DNA of 64,000 nucleotides from Eunapius fragilis (lineage: Eukaryota; Porifera; Demospongiae; Spongillida; Spongillidae): contig OY811974.1 of assembly GCA_963681505.1 (NCBI GenBank), forward strand, positions 7,767,239 through 7,831,238. Reading direction: 5' to 3'. Positions 1 through 12,092 of this stretch are shown here, piece by piece. Below the pieces are notes generated by a model that ran no database searches, was not told the DNA's origin, and saw nothing but the letters and a program-made list of their open reading frames with translations. The first letter of the stretch is position 1, and the number at the start of each line of letters is the position of its first letter. A program made the position numbers and the translations under genes.

Positions 1-50
1 CCAATCCTACATGCTACCAACTTCATAGATAATTTTTTGCTATTAACTCT
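1..50. repeat. Partial copy of the ~280-bp foldback (MITE) family
   Basis: The first ~45 bases resemble the right arm of the foldback elements at 1886-2158, 11075-11346 and 37466-37751: a block like CCTATATGCCACCAACTTTC, then a CATAGATAAT-type end. The rest would lie before the window. Confidence 0.5.
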
Positions 51-190
51 AGTTATGAATAATGACATCAACCCTATCCATTAGCACATTAATAAAAATT
101 GCAAGAATGCAGGAACACACTTGTATGTAGAATAAATACATGATATAAAAACACAAATCACGAAACAACATACAAACTCAAATGCATTCT

Positions 191-370
191 TCATGAAGTT
201 TGAACTAAATAACCTTCACATTTTAAATGGAAAATGAGCGGGCCATACAGCTCGGATAATACCCTAGACTTGGGTCTGGATGATGTAGTGGCTAGGTGAG
301 AGGCTAACATGGAAAATGCCTCCATAGCCTCCTTCCACCTTGCTCCGTATGTTTCCACAACCAAAGGGAT
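191..370 (-). pseudogene. C-terminal fragment of a retroelement protein (sponge/cnidarian-type repeat family)
   Basis: An open minus-strand frame reads IPLVVETYGARWKEAMEAF, then an SMLASHLATT block, and ends at a TGA near 191. The pattern VVE-x-Y/F-G, E-A-x-x-x-F-S-x-L-A-S-x-L-A-T, and a conserved L-Y-x-x-L is one I know from the C-terminal end of abundant retroelement proteins in sponge and coral genomes. The minus-strand fragment at 15823-16237 resembles an upstream part of the same family (DVRVF and TPLVFSTTGG motifs). No start codon or complete frame is present, so this is a relic. Family recognition is from memory of conserved motifs, not a search. Confidence 0.5.
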
Positions 371-484
371 ACAGATACACCAAGATCACAACACTTGAAT
401 TCATTAGCGTCATGTTATAATACTGTATTCATTGTTATGCTAACAATGCAACATGCACAATCCATTTTTGTGACCAAATCTTAC

Positions 485-659
485 ATCAATAATGCTGTAT
501 TCTGGAGAGTCAAACACATGTGTGTCGTTTCGCCCCTGACAGTTCTGAAGAAATGTCACATTTTCATTTGGCTTCAGAACTGAAAATCCCTTGATTTTTG
601 AAACAGCATATCCCTCGATTTCAAAATACTTGCGATACCCATCCACATGAAAGAGTAAA
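485..659 (-). CDS. Internal exon of an unrecognised gene
   Basis: A 175-bp minus-strand exon has a good acceptor (CTTCAG before 659) and donor (GTAAGA after 485). It enters in phase 2 and leaves in phase 0, giving 58 residues beginning LLFHVDGYRKYFEIEG and ending SPEYSIID. The frame is open throughout and the composition is protein-like (mixed charged and aromatic residues, no low complexity). I do not recognise the family. No flanking exon was found that joins in phase, so it may be an isolated remnant of a gene or transposon. Confidence 0.45.
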
Positions 660-1444
660 CTGAAGTCCGAAAAGAGAGAATTACAACCAGATGCGTACTA
701 ATTTACCATGTATCATAACAAGAATACCTTGACCACATACATACAAGAATACAGAACCAGCTAACCAATTCCATCCTTAAAGAGATGGAGTCCTGCACCT
801 ATTGCCACATCAGTTATGTATTTTATCACACTTATGAACCCTATACACCCGTTCGTGTCAATTAACTTTCGGTAACCCTCAGGGTTAAGAACGCGTAAGA
901 CAGAACGAAGGAGCGTATCCTTGGCGTCAAAATTGCAACGTACCCGAAGGAGTCCATTTTGCTATTGGATTCTTTAGATCGTTAAATAATACTTACTCTT
1001 ACAACCGATCCTTGTACTAGTTACCATTTGTAGCCTGGCTGATGTTTAGAACACCTTCAGGCTTGTTCAAAAAATAAGACTACAGTTCACTTGGATCATG
1101 TGAGAAGCTATTGAATATAATTATGTATATGAATATGATTATAGTCGCAAAGTACGATAAAAGAATGCTGGCGGGGACCAGAAACTAAAGCCGGATTGAT
1201 TTGGTGTAGCCTAACTAGGTTTGATCACGTCCGTGACTGTCAGGAAAAATGGATACTTGAATTAGTTCGCGAAAAAGCGTGGACCGCCAAAAATTTGAGG
1301 TCCACTTCCGGTCAGCTGTGCAAGGAACAATCTTCCCGGGAACCTGCAGTATTCATACACCCACAAGTTAGCGACAATTTGATAACAAGATGTACTCTGG
1401 CCGCGGACCGTTTTTATATTTTACACTGCATAATCATTTGGATT
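660..1444. other. No gene recognised
   Basis: AT-rich sequence with no frame or repeat I can support. Confidence 0.5.
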
Positions 1445-1775
1445 TACATTGTATCAGAAATTTCGCTAGAACTTCCATATACGATTTGACCCCGACTATG
1501 AATATCATTAAAAACACGTGACCCTGTTGTAACGACACTTCTGATGATCGGATCGCTTAGCTGGTTGTTTTATTCGAACGATAATATGACAGTGATCAGT
1601 GAGTAATTTCGCCATTTGTTACATGTCTCAAAACCGCGCAGTTATAGAGAACAAAAGAGTACTGCCCGTACTCGTACCCAGTTCAAGAATAATCCTCCCT
1701 CTCCTCCATCTTCTTGACCACACATAACTTAGGATAGGAACACATTTAAAGAATGTAAATTTCCCCAATAACTGG
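1445..1775 (+). repeat. Dispersed ~330-bp repeat, copy 1
   Basis: Shares a colinear series of blocks with 36873-37205: CTTCCATATA, GATTTGACCCCGACTATGAA, a block ending GATCGGATCG, and GTACTGCCCGT followed by CGTACCCAG. A shorter third copy is at about 39990-40190. It has no obvious terminal repeats. The copies diverge at many positions, so this is an old dispersed element or a duplicated gene-flank. Confidence 0.6.
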
Positions 1776-1885
1776 GGGGTGACGTCTCTAGAAGGCAGCA
1801 TGCACCTTTTATACCTAGAATTAAAACAGCGTGACTCACAGAACACGCAGCAAATAAAATTCGGTCCGAATCGGTTCATAGTATA

Positions 1886-2158
1886 CAAGTAACCAAAAAC
1901 CTTCTCTATGAGAAAGTTGGTGGGATATAGGATTTGAAGGCAATGGTGGTGTAAAAAGCAAGGAAACAAGGGTCTGTAATAGTAAGGGAAAATGTAATAG
2001 TCCTATTTAGCCCGTTGCAGCATATACCATGTTCGTGTGCTAAATATGAGACTATGACATTTTCCCTTACTATTACAGACCCTTGTTTCCTTGCTTTCTA
2101 AACTATATCTCACCAACCTTGTCATGAAGATCTCATAGAGAATGTTTTTAGTTACTTG
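1886..2158. mobile_element. Foldback (MITE) element, family A, copy 1
   Basis: Begins CAAGTAACCAAAAACCTTCT and ends with its imperfect reverse complement, TTAGTTACTTG. The inner arms pair well: AGCAAGGAAACAAGGGTCTG on the left matches the reverse of CAGACCCTTGTTTCCTTGCT on the right. No coding capacity is seen. It is non-autonomous; the helper element is unknown. Confidence 0.8.
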
Positions 2159-2438
2159 TTTCATAGAATTTTTCTCATCGCATTACACTGACCGAATAGA
2201 TATAGTTGATTTTGAATCATGACCTAATTATCACTTTTTGACACTGCCTAAAACACACAATTATACAGCACTTTACTCAATTTCAATTTTACACACATAT
2301 ACGTAAAAGATTATAATATCACTCTGTTCATGGTGTATAGGTGATGGGTGTAAATATATGATAACTCAAAATGCTGTTGAAGTGGTTGTTTAATAGGGGG
2401 TACAGGGTTTCCAATCTCATTACAGTAATTGCATTCAT

Positions 2439-2487
2439 AACTACAGGAGAGTTGCACAAAGGAGAGTTGTGCCACTCTCCTGTAGTT
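2439..2487. repeat. Short perfect hairpin
   Basis: AACTACAGGAGAGT at 2439 pairs with ACTCTCCTGTAGTT at 2474-2487 around a ~20-bp loop. A small foldback with no associated gene. Confidence 0.7.
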
Positions 2488-2489
2488 AT

Positions 2490-3885
2490 TATTAATTTGC
2501 ATGTAGTACAATTTATTTATTTGCTGAGATGCAAAAAAACCCCCCGCATGTGCCATACTACCCTTAACCCCCAAGCAAGTCCATTGTTACAAGCATTAGC
2601 TCATACTATACGTCCATAATTGAGTCGATCGTACAAATGAAATTCTGCAGCCTGATTTGAATTCGCTTGTGCTGCAGGTTGTTACTGCTAGTTGGAAAGC
2701 TCTTTTATTGAAATCAAATACAGACAGCCTTCCAAATGAAATTATGGCACACCACTGACATCCCCCGCACAAATGTTCATAATACTGCTGTTAGAGGCAA
2801 ATTAAACCAAGCTACAATTTGATAGCTAACTGCATTTAAAACCGAACCTGGGACACTGAATATCATCTACCATGAGGAAACATACACAGAAGAAATTTCG
2901 AGTATATGAAATCAAGCCTCAGTTGTGATGGCAAGCAGCTAATATAAGCCTTCCAGAATAGATCTCGTGCAAAGTTCTGCAACCACACCTATTTTAGTCC
3001 TACTGTGTTACTGTTGGAACCATCCAAATAAACATCGTTGTGAAGTACTCCATATATAATTGACACCATGTGATGCAACTTCAAAGAATCCGTAGAGTAG
3101 TCAATAGACAGTTCAGCCTATTTTTAGTAACACGATCCTATATGCCGCTACCTGCAAACCACTGTGATCGTCATCACCAGCTAGTCCGGTCGCTTATCTC
3201 ACTATGTTATTTTTGATTATGTAATTGCGTTAAGAACGGTAAATCCTAGTTCAGCCAACCTGACCATGCATAAGCATGGCTACACCGGAGGGGGTAGGGG
3301 CTTTCCCCACCTCCTGTCTAAACCCATACCCATACTCTGTGCGCACCTGGCAATTAAGAGTTTGGCAAGTGTTGGTCTAAATATATAAGCCCAGGCTAAA
3401 CTACCGTGACAAACTATCAGTAACCTGTACTTGAATTGGGTGGGTAGCCATACACCCAACACGCCTCCAGTGTGAACAACGGCTTCTTGGGAGTCAGGGG
3501 AGAACCCCAGAACGCTCAACATTGATCACCCAAAAATGGCAAAAATTATTGAGCCAGAGAGATAAGTGTTGATAAAGAGACAACAGAAAGATTTAATACT
3601 GCACATGTATAAAAGGGATGGACTAATTTTTAGTGTGAAGCTGTAGAGGACTAGGTGCTGTGCCTCATAGAATAATTTGATCAGTGCGCTCTCCTAGGGT
3701 AGGCAAAGTTTTATAACATCGCGTTAGGTCACTGCTTCAATCCCAAATTATCGTAGTTCTGAAAATAACGTTTTGCAACATTACGATGACGTCACGCTAG
3801 CTTTGTCAAGCACGCGACAGTTTACGCGATCATAGCAACGTTGTATAGAGCTCTTTCATCATGTGACTTAATAGCATTCATCTTC
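2490..3885. other. No gene recognised
   Basis: AT-rich and unique-looking. The short open frames here have no domain, splice-site support or composition that I would call coding. Confidence 0.45.
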
Positions 3886-3887
3886 TA

Positions 3888-4112
3888 ATTAGTCCGCCAT
3901 ATTGGTGCTCGTTTACAATGGAGAAGTATGGGCTTATGCTTAGTTTTGGTACGTAACATTACTTCAGAGTGTCGTTTAAATATACATTATTGTGGTCACT
4001 AACACTTGCAAAATATGATTTTTACTTGTGCCCTCGGTGCGCGTATCAAAAGTACCAAAACCGAGCATAAGCCCATATATTTCCATAGTAAACCGCGCAC
4101 CAATATGGCAGA
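3888..4112. mobile_element. Foldback element with ~60-bp terminal inverted repeats
   Basis: The left arm contains GCCATATTGGTGC, then GGGCTTATGCT and GTTTTGGTAC. The right arm carries GTACCAAAACCGAGCATAAG and GCACCAATATGGC, its reverse complement with a few mismatches. The unpaired centre is about 110 bp and has no coding frame. Confidence 0.7.
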
Positions 4113-5809
4113 CAATAAAGCAATCAAAGCCCACGCGTCATGTGACCATAGAAGGTTCTAAACGCGCACACATATCTCGGCCGCTAAGTGAGTCTACTGA
4201 ACTAAATACATATAAGCATGTCTCTTGCCCCCCCCCCCCCCCCCTCCTCACCAGTCGGAGAGGTCTGAATTGAAATTGCGCCCTGGCGCCGCTTTGGCGC
4301 CCCCCTTTTTTGGGTCCGCTGGGGCCGTCCACTCCAATGGTCACAGGCACCACGAGGCGCGCCTCCACTCCAGGGACCACCCACGTTGGTTTGGGGGGCA
4401 TTTGCCCCTCCCCCTGCACCCCTGGCCAGACCGCCACTGCCCCAAACACACACAACCTTATGTAGGCTATAGCTAGGTGTACGACAAGCGATGTGAAAAT
4501 TATAAAACGTGTTGGAAAAACCACCAAACACGCCTCAAATGAAATTCGGTTACTTACCTCATTGTGAATACCGGCCGCGAAGTTTGGAAACCTATACCTT
4601 GAAACACCGATTTTCTAATACAATAGGCGCGCGGCCCTATCCTATAAGTCATGTGCTTATGACCTCACGTCTCAAGATTTTAAATTAAAAAAATCATGTT
4701 GAATACGTACGCCGCTGAGCCTACAAAAAAGAACGTGTATGTGCATGTAGAGGGTATTATGTATGTGCATGTGCGTAAGTGTGCATGTGCGTATGCGTGC
4801 ATGTGCGTAAGTGTATGCGTGCATGTGCGGATCTCTCTGGGGGTTGTTCCACTGCAGATTTGGACATTGCAAAGGGAGCCAAATCACACCAGAGATAATA
4901 TCACACCCAGACGCGAAGTACGTAAACATGCTTATGAACTTAGTAGACCATATAAACGTATGATGTGTTGCTAATTTAGCTAAGACAACCGCGGTTTCTG
5001 CATGGACAATACCTCTGGTTTTATTGTACGTACTATGTGCGTAAGTACATCATGAAGTGACACAGTTTGTAGGCTTACACGACCCACTACCTGCGTTGTT
5101 TAAAAAATGACAGTGGCAGATGGGTGGTGGGGTGGAGGGGGGAGGGACGGTGGGTCTTTCATGGGCTTAATGGGGCGATAATCCCCAAAGCTGGGCCCAA
5201 CTGTACCCAGGGCTCCTCACCCTTTGCCCCAAATGGTACTGATATTTAAAAACATATGGGTCGGGGAGTGGGGAGGGGAGTGGGGAGGGTACACATCCTG
5301 TGGGGATTATTGCTCGTTTCTCCATGCCAGAATGCCAATTCTGCTGCTGTGGCAGTAATGAAATCATTGTCTAGTACTTGCCCACTCCCTCATTGTGATG
5401 GGAATGACCTCAACAGTATAGTCATGCTATGTAATGGCAACCCTTTGCTGTTTACATATATAACACATGTGGTTTGATTGAGGTACAAGGTATATTGGCA
5501 CTAATTAGGCTATGTACTGCAAAGCACACTCTAGTAGATTTAATTAAGAGTATAGCAATTAGAACTAAACCATGGACTCTTCATTTGAAGGCTTTTAGAC
5601 ACATACATGTGAGACATCCGAGCTCTTGGCACAAGTATGTTCCGATTGGAGGGACCACAGCATGTCACCCCTCATAGATGATGGGCAATGGGGTAGTGTG
5701 TATGTATGTAAGCCCCTCACACCTCTTCCCCTTTCCTCACTCAGCAGGGGCGTGGTCTTCTTCCACCAAGCAGCCTCCATGGTGATGTCTTTCCTTTATG
5801 ATGATGTCC

Positions 5810-5810
<1 letters not shown>
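4113..5810. other. No gene; poly-C tract, GC-rich block and TGTGCATG-type simple repeat
   Basis: A poly-C run lies near 4230-4244, next to a GC-rich block (4260-4440) unlike the AT-rich surroundings. From 4735 to 4830 there is a degenerate TGTGCATG/CGTA simple repeat. Open frames across these are products of composition, not genes. Confidence 0.5.
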
Positions 5811-5878
<68 letters not shown>

Positions 5879-6042
5879 TGGGAAGCCATGGCTTTGAACC
5901 AGAGAAGCTGAAGTAGGGCTTCTAGAGTTCATGTCAGGTGTGGAGATGGTGGGTGTGGCCTATCTGAGATGTGTCAAGGAAGACGAACGTAGGCAAATGG
6001 TGCATGTGGTCAAGTGTTGGGTTGCTTCCTGTGATACATACG

Positions 6043-6102
<60 letters not shown>
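5811..6102. repeat. Paired (GT)n and (CA)n microsatellites
   Basis: A pure GT tract at about 5811-5874 is followed ~170 bp later by a pure CA tract at about 6048-6102, so complementary repeats sit in inverted order on one strand. They account for all the poly-His/Thr and poly-Cys/Val frames here. Confidence 0.9.
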
Positions 6103-6104
<2 letters not shown>

Positions 6105-8019
6105 ATATGGAGGTACCTTCCTTTGTGTCAGAGGTTTGAACTTCACACTTGTAGCATCAGAACAAGACCCTCGTCCCCAGGCCAAGGTCTAAATGGTAGC
6201 CATCTCCATTCCTCACTTTTGTTCTGAGTGGGTCAAAAACGATATAATTAGAACAATGCTAAACATACCGTAATAATGGCGTCATTTAACGCACTCATAG
6301 TACAGTAATGTGTACGGAAGGCACTAACAAAAGAGACAATAGAAAGGTCACAATCTATATAAACCTAATTCACAACGTGGTCTAGCCAAGAATCAAATCC
6401 TTAACAGCATTCGCAAAGATCAGCTGATTGATGAGGGTGGATATACACATGGAATGAAATCATAGATTATAATTTATAAATATATAATTAAATCCTGCAG
6501 TCCAACATTGGAGCTCATTTTAAAAAACAACAATTATTCACTGCATATGGGATCGAGACAGCGAATAGGAACCTAGCGCGCATATTTTTTCCAAGCTTTC
6601 AAATTATTTCATATTCTAACAGAAACCTATGTCCTCAGCAAATTCTTTCTTACGCACTGGAAATTAGTGTGTCCATGAAGTAATAGTTGCCTGATTTTTT
6701 AATTACGGGAACATTTTAATCATCTTGGAAAATATGCGCTTAGTCCCTTTTCGCTGCCTCGACCCCATACGCACATGAGTCTGAATCATACACAGCAACA
6801 TACCATTATAAATGTATAACACTGAACAATGCACTCAGATTTCACTCGTTTATTGCATATCACTTTTGGTGCTTTCTTTGCTTTTTCATTATAGTTAATA
6901 GTGTCTTATATAACTTCTAATCCTTTTCCTTGTGGTCTCCATTTTACCCTGCAGCTGAATTAGTGCCATCGTGATCGATGAATCTCACGAGTATTGCTGT
7001 TAATTCACGCGTGGTATACATGACCAGCTATTCAGTGCACCCCCTTCTGATGCATATGCAAATGCCACGGCGATCGTTTACATTTTTACCCGAGGACCAT
7101 GAAGTAATGGATTGTTAACACTAAACCTTAATCTTAACTTGAAGGTCCATTGAACATTTAGAATTTAAATGTTATACTTAGTTAGAATTTCAGGTATTCG
7201 CGTATACATGAAGAATCAGGTGCGTACACTGTTTGTGAATACATTAGACACATCCGAATTTTTGAAAAATACCTATGCGTATTACACAACCATGCGTTGT
7301 ATTCCTTTCTTTCCCTCCGGATGTAATTAATGTTTTAATAACATCATGCGTAACATACATCAGCAAAAGACTCACATGCACACATAGTAGCAATCATACG
7401 TATCATATAATGTTATCAAAATCGGTTAAATAAACGATTCAGGCTACTTCAATGCATTATTGAGTAAAGAGCCCCCCAGACCTCCAATTTTACTCTAGAA
7501 CCCCTTAATGTGCATTAGCCATTTGCTTGCAACCATTCTCTTAAGGAATTGCTGCTTTGCTTCCCCTTTGCTTCCCGATGAAGAAGTCCATCAACTGAAG
7601 CCACAAAGAAATTGTTTTTAAAAAAGTAATGGTGTACAAAAAATATATGCAAAAATATATAGTGTATACTGCACAGCGCTAGACCTACAACATTAAATAT
7701 AGCGATTGTATAAACGCCACGCCTCATGGCTATGGACATGGAGGCTCTCTTACTCTTTGCCTCTTGTACCTGTTTATCTTTCGTTCTCACACTTGTGTAG
7801 AGTTCTTCAGCCAAACCCAGCTTTAGAATGTAGCTATAATGCATTCACAACGTCCGGCGATGTCAATCGGCTTACAGTAGTACTAACAGTTATTACACAT
7901 GACGCTGCAAAGTGCACTATTGCCCACGTGTTCGCTCCACATGCTGGTACGGTCACTAATCACATCGCTTTGGTGTACGTATACGTTTCGATCCAGCGCC
8001 ATTCGAGAACGTCGTTAAG
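6103..8019. other. No gene recognised
   Basis: AT-rich. A minus-strand frame near 7740-7830 (LGLAEELYTSVRTKDKQ, followed by GTACAAG) looks weakly exon-like but does not join the gene at 8020-9261 in phase. I leave it unassigned. Confidence 0.4.
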
Positions 8020-9261
8020 TTATACGTTTGTTATAGTATATGCACGCAATGTCTCACTTAAAAAAAACCCGCCAGTAGACCATGCAGATGAAGGTGCTTT
8101 GAGGTGCTTAATGGAGTTTCCAAATCTGCCACAATATTGCCCTGCATAAGTACCGAATTCAATTCAAAGGCAAAATAATTCATAGTACTAAGGGCTATGA
8201 CATGTACATGTATGTATTTCAGTTACATATTACGAGTAGTGATCTTAAAACATATATCTTAATTAACCGCTCATCATAATTGGATTGTCATACCTTCATT
8301 ATCATCACTATCAGCATCAACAGCATCATCTAAACCATCATCATCATCATCAGCCTTTGCTAGCTCAGTATTTTCTGAACCAGTAGAGCTCACAAATTCA
8401 TGTTTATCCATCCGAGTATAAAACTGCAGGTCAAAGCAAATACCAGATTGAATGGCGATCTAGGTGGAAGATGTGGAAAAAAATTTGAACCCACCTCAGG
8501 AATCAAAACTTAATAAACATAGTATATGCTATATCCACGCATCATATATGTGTTGGTAATAGGACCCAGATAAGTACACAATTATCCTTACTATACGGTG
8601 CAAGTATTTAACTATGTAAGTGTACATGTACTACTTTATTCATGACTAACCAAATGATCAGGCAACTCTTTGGATGGTCCAAAGTTATCATGGAGGCGAA
8701 TGTTACTTTTCTCACTCTTGCTACCATGCCAGTATATCTTGTGCAAATTAGAGTTTGTTTTTCCCTCTATTATATCAATGAGTTCTGGCTGCATGTGTTG
8801 ATGGATAAACTACACATGGTATGTACCTTCAATCGATCCATTTCTGCTTTGATATAGTTGAACAGGTGCATATCGGCAGGTCTGTAAAGAATTTGCATGC
8901 AGAATTGTTTGCATAATGCAACATTGCATAACATAATAATACTTTACCTTGCATAGAAGTCATCTTGATCTTGTGCAGCAGACGCTAGTATATAAAAAAA
9001 TATGTACAAGATATTACCCATAATGCATTTGTATTCAAGCCTTTTTAACCTTAATTATACCGATGACCTAATATTAAAATGCCATATAGTTTATACATAT
9101 GGGTTTTTTTCTTACTTATGCATTGTTTTACATCTGTTTCACTATGCTTTGTATCTGAATCTAGACTTAGACTAAGAGTGATGTTATAGTGTACACATAC
9201 AAACTACATATAATTTACTGACCTGTATCATCACTTCCTTCCTTATCAAAAATACCAGTAG
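8020..9261 (-). CDS. Hypothetical protein, six minus-strand exons (5' end not found)
   Basis: Six small exons chain in phase on the minus strand: 9223-9261, 8948-8984, 8827-8881, 8651-8737, 8294-8423 and 8020-8141 (stop TAA at 8020-8022). Each junction has GT and AG and the phases run 1, 2, 0, 0, 1. The product of about 155 residues contains TGIFDKEGSDDT, PADMHLFNYIKAEMDRLK, IYWHGSKSEKSNIRLHDNF, an acidic stretch (AKADDDDDGLDDAVDADSD) and a C-terminal piece ending LRAYTITNV. I do not recognise a domain. The chaining phases and lack of stops argue for a real gene, though acceptors such as GCACAAG at exon 4 are weak. Upstream exons and the start codon are not identified; an alternative donor in the last exon (AA before GTGAGA) could extend the gene. 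Confidence 0.5.
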
Positions 9262-9264
9262 CTG

Positions 9265-10880
9265 TAAATGAAAAATAACTTGATCTGAATCAATGCGACA
9301 CAAAAGCCAGTTGATATGTTACCCCCCCCCCCCCCCCCCCCACCTGTAACATATTCATATTGCCATGCTACAACATTATTTCTATTCCTCCAGCAATAGA
9401 CAGTAAATATTTCCCCATAGTCTGTGATGTTTAGCTAGCACAGCAATATGCAGCAGGGCAGGGGGAAGAGGACAACTGACTATTACCTGACTCCAGCAAT
9501 GGACAGTGAATTTTTCCCCCTACTCAGGGACATGTATAGAACAGCCTCTGATGCATAGGTAGCATGGCAATACGGGGAAGGGGGGGGAGGGGGGGGGGGG
9601 GGGAGACTCTCAGGTATGTTAAGGATGGCTACACCTATTTGGAATTACCAATATATCAGCAATTTCAGCCATTACAAGATGCCGCATTTCCATAAGGATG
9701 CTGTTTTCTTTGTATCAAATATTTGTACAATAATCCCACTAATCAATTTAATTGATAGTTGTCATAGCAACCACCCCCGTTTGTAATGTGGGGGGCGTTT
9801 CTTAACGTTTTTGCAAAACCCGGATGATTAAACATCGATCGTATGGAATAAAAACGTATCTATTTGCTACTGATCTAATAAATGTCACCACTAGTAGGCA
9901 AAATGAAGCTTAACATCGTACGCGTAAGTTGCATTCGAAAACGGTCAATTTTTTTGCTTAATTTTTCGCAGTTTTATAGTTTGCCTGCAAGCGCTCTAAG
10001 CGTTTCAAAATACGGATTATTATGCCTACCAAGGTAATTAGGTATGGGTATTCCTGGAATAGAAGAGCTGTAGAGACCTGAGAAAATTGATATTCTTATC
10101 ATCCGGGTTTCCATATTTTAAAAATACTTCACCGCACGTAACCGTTGTCATAGAAACGACATTATATAATTATAAAGTTAATAAAGTGTTATCAATCCAA
10201 AGTGTATGGGACATCATGAATCCTGTGGTAAGGTCCCCCGTGTAGGAATAAATGATTCCTTTGGCAGCCATTTAAACATTTCATGATCAAGTGTAGCCAT
10301 GATCAAGTGTAGCTGTTCTATCCATGTGCCCTGAGAATGGGAAACCATTCACTGATTAAAGTTCAATAGTAGCACAGTTGTGTACCCCACACCTATAGCT
10401 ACTGTAGCTATATTGCCATCCTGCCAACACCAGATACAGTTGAAGTGTATTAATTCTTAGTGGTACAGTTGTTAGTTGGCATGTGCCACAACCCAAAAGG
10501 CTGTTCTGATATGACATCGCCAAAACAACAAAGTCACTGAGGGTGCCAGAAAATATCTGCCTGTGCTTGAGATGGCTAACCTAGCTCAAAAATGCAGATG
10601 TCTCTATGACATTGTAACTTGTAAGTGCATATATGCCTTTAAGATATCAATAACAACTTAATCAATAACCATACAACTGTATAAAATAAGTGTGTGTGTG
10701 TGTGTGTGTTCACAAGAAGGCAATAAGAATGGAACTACAGCTTCACAATGCAAACACTCATAGCTTCTAATAATAGCTGCACAAGATTTCTCATTTCTTC
10801 ATTTCCATAGTGGATGATAATCTATTGAGTGGGAAGAAGAGGGTAAATGAAATGGTTCCAAATGGCATGGGCAACATGTC
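9265..10880. other. No gene; poly-C and poly-G tracts
   Basis: Contains a ~20-base poly-C run near 9321-9341 and a long G-rich run near 9575-9605. No coding frame or RNA gene is supported. Confidence 0.5.
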
Positions 10881-10883
10881 AAA

Positions 10884-10925
10884 CCACACACACACATGCA
10901 CACACACACATGCACATACACACGT

Positions 10926-11016
<91 letters not shown>
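10884..11016. repeat. (CA)n microsatellite
   Basis: About 130 bp of CA repeats, imperfect at the left end (CATGCACACA variants) and pure from about 10925. It directly precedes a foldback element. Confidence 0.9.
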
Positions 11017-11017
<1 letters not shown>

Positions 11018-11074
11018 CCCCAAGTACATGTAGGTCCAGCACAAACCAATGTGTCAAGCTGGAGTGATTATGGA

Positions 11075-11346
11075 CAAGTAATAAAAACATTCTCTATGTG
11101 AAAGTTGGTGGCATATAGGATTGGAATAAGGCAATAGTGGTATTAAAAGGAAGGAAACAAGGGTCTAATAAGAAGGGGAAATGTAAAAGTCCCATATTTC
11201 ACCCATTTGTGGGACATTATGCTTGTGTGCGAAATACAGGGCTATTATACATTTTCCATTCTGTTGTTTCCTTCCTTTTTACACAAATATTGCCTTCAAA
11301 TCCTATATGCCACCAACTTTCTCATAGATAATGTTATTATTACTTG
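11075..11346. mobile_element. Foldback (MITE) element, family A, copy 2
   Basis: Starts CAAGTAATAAAAACATTCTC and ends TTATTATTACTTG, with arms sharing GAAAGTTGGTGGCATATAGG-type sequence. The arms are more diverged than in the copy at 37466-37751, so this is an older insertion of the same family. Confidence 0.8.
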
Positions 11347-11827
11347 ATTAATGTTTTTTAAATTTCTGGAGGTGGAAGTGGGGGTTGCATGTAATGGTGG
11401 AGCAGGAGGGGTATATTGTATGGAGGGTGGCATCTACTGAATGGAATGGACCTTGAGAGGCAGTGTCCCGATGTGGAAGTGCTGCATCTAAGGAAATGGG
11501 GGGCCTTGTAGTGGTGTGGATGTCCCAACATGAAGGGAACTTGATGAAGCTAGCAGGGTGTCCACTGGTGGAAGTCCAATGGACACTATTACAGTACACC
11601 TTGCGGAGCTTTTTCAAGCAACATCATTATACTCCTGGGTTCATACAGGGAGTAGTTATAGGAAATGATTGCAGTCACAAAAAAACATTTCTTTTACCAA
11701 TGTTACATTTTAGTCACTAGGTTTATAGCAGTGTAATTAATTTCCCCAGCAGTTAACACAGGCCTGCATGTGAAGCCTTACACATACATCAGATAATGCT
11801 TTACAACCATAGATGATTTAGAGAGAG

Positions 11828-12092
11828 AGATTGGAAGCATGGTCACATGGGAGCATACTTCTATAGTGGCACTCCGTGATACGGTAAGAACTATCCCTTG
11901 ATTAAGAACGCAATCCACATCCACATGAGCTTGAAACAAATTACACAGTGGGATGCAGCACAGACCAAGCTACACGAACATGCCGTTTAAAACAAATAGT
12001 CGCATAGGATGGCAGAGATTAAAAGATAATTCATGGAGTGCCACTATAGAAGTATGCTCTCACATGACGAGCTTCCAATCCAATCTACAACG
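11828..12092. mobile_element. Foldback element
   Basis: GAGCATACTTCTATAGTGGC on the left is matched by GCCACTATAGAAGTATGCTC on the right, and AGAGATTGGAAGC pairs with GCTTCCAATCCAATCT. The ~150-bp centre is not coding. Confidence 0.75.

Noticed and set aside
4202..4531. Gly/Arg-rich minus-strand frames
   Set aside because: They arise from a poly-C tract and a GC-rich block; no domain or splice support.
5812..6227. His/Thr- and Cys/Val-rich open frames
   Set aside because: They are translations of CA/GT microsatellites; the same applies at 10790-11100.
7706..8149. 147-codon plus-strand frame
   Set aside because: It overlaps the last exon of the phase-consistent minus-strand gene and has no recognisable domain.
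10570..10625. Plus-strand short exon ending at GTAAGT near 10621
   Set aside because: One donor signal with about 18 codons and no partner exon is not enough.
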